Source: an uncultured Eubacteriales bacterium (GTDB lineage Bacteria > Bacillota > Clostridia > Christensenellales > Aristaeellaceae). Taken from it: a DNA stretch of 7,752 bases. The position numbers were made by a program, and so were the translations under genes. Within the stretch, counting starts at the first letter, position 1. Each line of letters begins with the position of its first letter. The stretch lies in the NCBI GenBank assembly GCA_902796115.1, contig CADBNX010000131.1, forward strand, positions 1 to 7,752, in the 5' to 3' direction. The notes beneath the pieces are model-generated. The model did not search any database. It was not told the DNA's origin and worked only from the letters and a program-made list of their open reading frames with translations. Of this stretch, positions 6,955 through 7,752 are shown piece after piece.

Positions 6955-6977
6955 AACCGGGGTTCTCCCGGTTCTCC
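6942..6977 (-). terminator. Intrinsic terminator/attenuator between the binding-protein and ATPase genes
   Basis: A perfect 10-base stem GGAGAACCGG / CCGGTTCTCC (6951-6960 and 6968-6977) with a 7-base loop is followed on the minus strand by GA and seven T residues (6948-6942). It begins 13 bases after the binding-protein stop codon. In importer operons such a site commonly lets the binding protein be made in excess over the membrane complex, with read-through supplying the ATPase and permeases. I see no promoter in the remaining space before the ATPase gene, which supports partial read-through. Confidence 0.85.
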
Positions 6978-6990
6978 GTCTGTTGCCTGA

Positions 6991-7752
6991 TTATTTGCCC
7001 TGCAGTGCGTTATTGCAGGTTTCCACGCACGCGGCCAGCGCTTCGGCAGCGTCCGCGCCGCCGGCGACGACCGTCGCCATTTCCTTCAGCGCGTCGCGGG
7101 TTTCGGATGCGCCGGTCACGCTCGGGAAGGATACGCCGATGTCGAAGTTGCCCGCCACGGCGGCCAGCGCCGGCTGGGAAGCCACAAACGCGTCATAGCC
7201 TTCCACCTGCTGTGCGGTCAGCCACGGCGTCAGCGCGATCATCGCTTCCGCCCAGCCTTCGGCCACTTCGGGGGTGGTGAACATGTACTTCACGAACAGA
7301 TACGCGCCTTCCGCGGCGTCATCCCCGTTGGCGGAGAAAACGATCGGGCCGCGGTTCCAGATGGTGTAGGCCGCGTTGTCGCCGCCCACGGAGGGAGCGG
7401 GCGCCACGCCGTACTCGAATCCGTCGGGATTGATGTAGGGCACACCGGCGCAGCTGCCGTAGTACATGGCCACGATGCCGGCATTGAAATCGTTGGAGAA
7501 GTATCCGCCGGAAGGAGCGGTGATGGTGAAGAGCCCCGCGCTGACCTGTTCGCCCAGCCACTTGACGGGTTCGACCGCTTCGTCAAAGAGCACCTTTTTA
7601 TTTTCGGTGTCGATGTATCCGTAGCCGTTTTCCAGGATCAGGGTCTGCACGATATCGGTCAGGGAGTCGATGCCGAACGGAGTCACTTCGGGCTTCGCTT
7701 CCTTGATGGCCTTGGAAACTTCCGCCAGTTCCTCCCAGGTGGAGGGCACTTC
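6991..7752 (-). CDS. Extracellular solute-binding protein (family 1, UgpB/MalE-like), N-terminus outside window
   Basis: The C-terminal 253 residues of a carbohydrate-type binding protein that captures the solute outside the cell and delivers it to the two permeases. The frame is open at the right edge; full-length members are usually 400-450 residues, so the signal peptide, probable lipobox and first domain are not visible. Recognisable segments are VPSTWEEL at the left end of the protein fragment, the family's FNAGIVAMYYGSCAG region (compare F..G..AM...G), YGVAPAPSVGG and GAYLFVKYMFTTPEVAEGWAE, where the family has the late helix of the A..F..Y.....E....W type. Aromatic residues such as Tyr, Trp (TIWNRGP) and Phe in the lower half are compatible with sugar stacking, but the ligand cannot be named. 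It is the first visible gene of the importer operon and is followed by a strong hairpin, suggesting higher expression than the downstream subunits. Confidence 0.92.
   Translation of the reverse strand, partial: EVPSTWEELAEVSKAIKEAKPEVTPFGIDSLTDIVQTLILENGYGYIDTENKKVLFDEAVEPVKWLGEQVSAGLFTITAPSGGYFSNDFNAGIVAMYYGSCAGVPYINPDGFEYGVAPAPSVGGDNAAYTIWNRGPIVFSANGDDAAEGAYLFVKYMFTTPEVAEGWAEAMIALTPWLTAQQVEGYDAFVASQPALAAVAGNFDIGVSFPSVTGASETRDALKEMATVVAGGADAAEALAACVETCNNALQGK

Noticed and set aside
1..7752. CRISPR arrays, tRNA or rRNA genes, insertion sequences, attachment sites
   Set aside because: No regularly spaced repeats, no tRNA-like cloverleaf or rRNA stretch, no transposase motifs and no terminal repeats were found; the largest gap between genes is about 155 bases and is explained by the terminator and promoter.

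Overview
The window is GC-rich and tightly packed, and every supported gene lies on the minus strand, so transcription runs from right (7752) to left (1). The protein families (a MalK/UgpC-type importer operon, a one-TM anti-sigma protein behind an ECF sigma factor, a pyrimidine-nucleoside phosphorylase of the Bacillus/Geobacillus type), the strong GGAGG-like ribosome binding sites and the intrinsic terminators point to Bacillota, probably a GC-rich anaerobic clostridial lineage. The taxonomic call is inference.

Region 1 (7752 to 4284, read leftwards) is a complete set of parts for an ABC importer of the carbohydrate CUT1 class. It holds a solute-binding protein whose N-terminus lies outside the window, an intrinsic terminator/attenuator, a MalK-like ATPase, a MalF-like permease and a MalG-like permease. 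The last three are translationally linked, by a 4-base ATGA overlap and then a 13-base gap. Both permeases are unusual. Each has an N-terminal extension of about 200 residues, made of a membrane helix, a helical domain of about 140 residues predicted to be outside the cell, and a second membrane helix, placed before an otherwise ordinary permease core. Both have also lost the EAA-loop glutamate, and the ATPase carries Asn at the position that in E. coli MalK is the Arg contacting those glutamates.

Region 2 (2823 to 1328) starts only 54 bases after the MalG-like gene. It encodes an ECF sigma factor and an overlapping single-pass membrane protein, very probably its anti-sigma factor. A strong hairpin terminator follows.

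Region 3 (1263 to the left edge) has its own promoter with a good -10 element, followed by a pyrimidine-nucleoside phosphorylase gene that is cut by the window edge.

The importer should capture a small carbohydrate-like solute outside the cell and drive uptake with ATP. The substrate cannot be read from the sequence. The sigma/anti-sigma pair may be co-transcribed with the importer. The phosphorylase is separated by a terminator and a promoter, so adjacency alone does not show that the importer carries nucleosides. The most interesting points are the paired permease extensions, the matched change at the ATPase-permease interface, and a possible RNA switch in front of the ATPase gene.
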